From Propionibacteriaceae bacterium (GTDB lineage Bacteria; Actinomycetota; Actinomycetes; Propionibacteriales; Propionibacteriaceae), in contig JAUNUL010000221.1 in assembly GCA_030538175.1 (NCBI GenBank), positions 1 through 5,221 on the forward strand: 5,221 nt of DNA, read 5' to 3'. The notes below the pieces were generated by a model. The model did no database searches. It saw only the letters and a program-made list of their open reading frames with translations, and was not told where the DNA came from. The translations under genes and the position numbers were made by a program. Each line of letters begins with the position of its first letter. Within the stretch, counting starts at the first letter, position 1. Shown one piece after another: positions 5,220-5,221 of this stretch.

Positions 5220-5221
5220 AA

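Overview
The window is GC-rich and looks like chromosomal DNA of a high-GC actinobacterium. The reasons are GTG starts, a strong G/C bias at third codon positions, a 13E12/DUF222-type HNH nuclease, and an actinobacterial LexA-like box. A relative of the Propionibacteriales or Mycobacteriales is plausible, but the genus cannot be fixed from this stretch.

Left part, minus strand (positions 1-3470). Four tightly packed genes read leftwards: a cysteine desulfurase (371 aa), a conserved actinobacterial protein usually labelled '3-methyladenine DNA glycosylase' (310 aa), a DMT-superfamily membrane transporter (309 aa) and the first 128 codons of a GT4-type glycosyltransferase that runs off the left edge. 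Genes 1-2 and genes 3-4 are each joined by a 4-bp GTGA stop/start overlap, so the layout is two translationally coupled pairs. A 115-bp gap with no clear promoter or strong terminator separates the pairs. The first pair supplies sulfur from cysteine and a protein of unproven function. The second pair probably concerns the envelope or glycolipids (sugar transfer plus a membrane carrier), which is inference.

Divergent junction (3471-3765). Upstream of the desulfurase lie a good ribosome binding site, a perfect TTGACA box and an 11-bp palindrome. A possible 45-codon gene (3558-3695, minus) with a good Shine-Dalgarno sits further upstream. Next to it is a 16-bp sequence matching the actinobacterial SOS (LexA) box at 10 of 12 defined positions, overlapping a -10 element for the rightward gene.

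Right part, plus strand (3766-5184). One gene encodes a full-length DUF222/13E12-family protein with a C-terminal HNH nuclease motif. Its codon choice (GAA, AAA) differs sharply from the minus-strand genes (GAG, AAG), which suggests a mobile or transferred gene. Its last 20 bp, including the stop codon, are repeated exactly 32 bp downstream at the window edge. The combination of LexA box, HNH nuclease and 3' direct repeat is the most interesting signal here. No rRNA, tRNA, CRISPR array or complete insertion sequence was seen.
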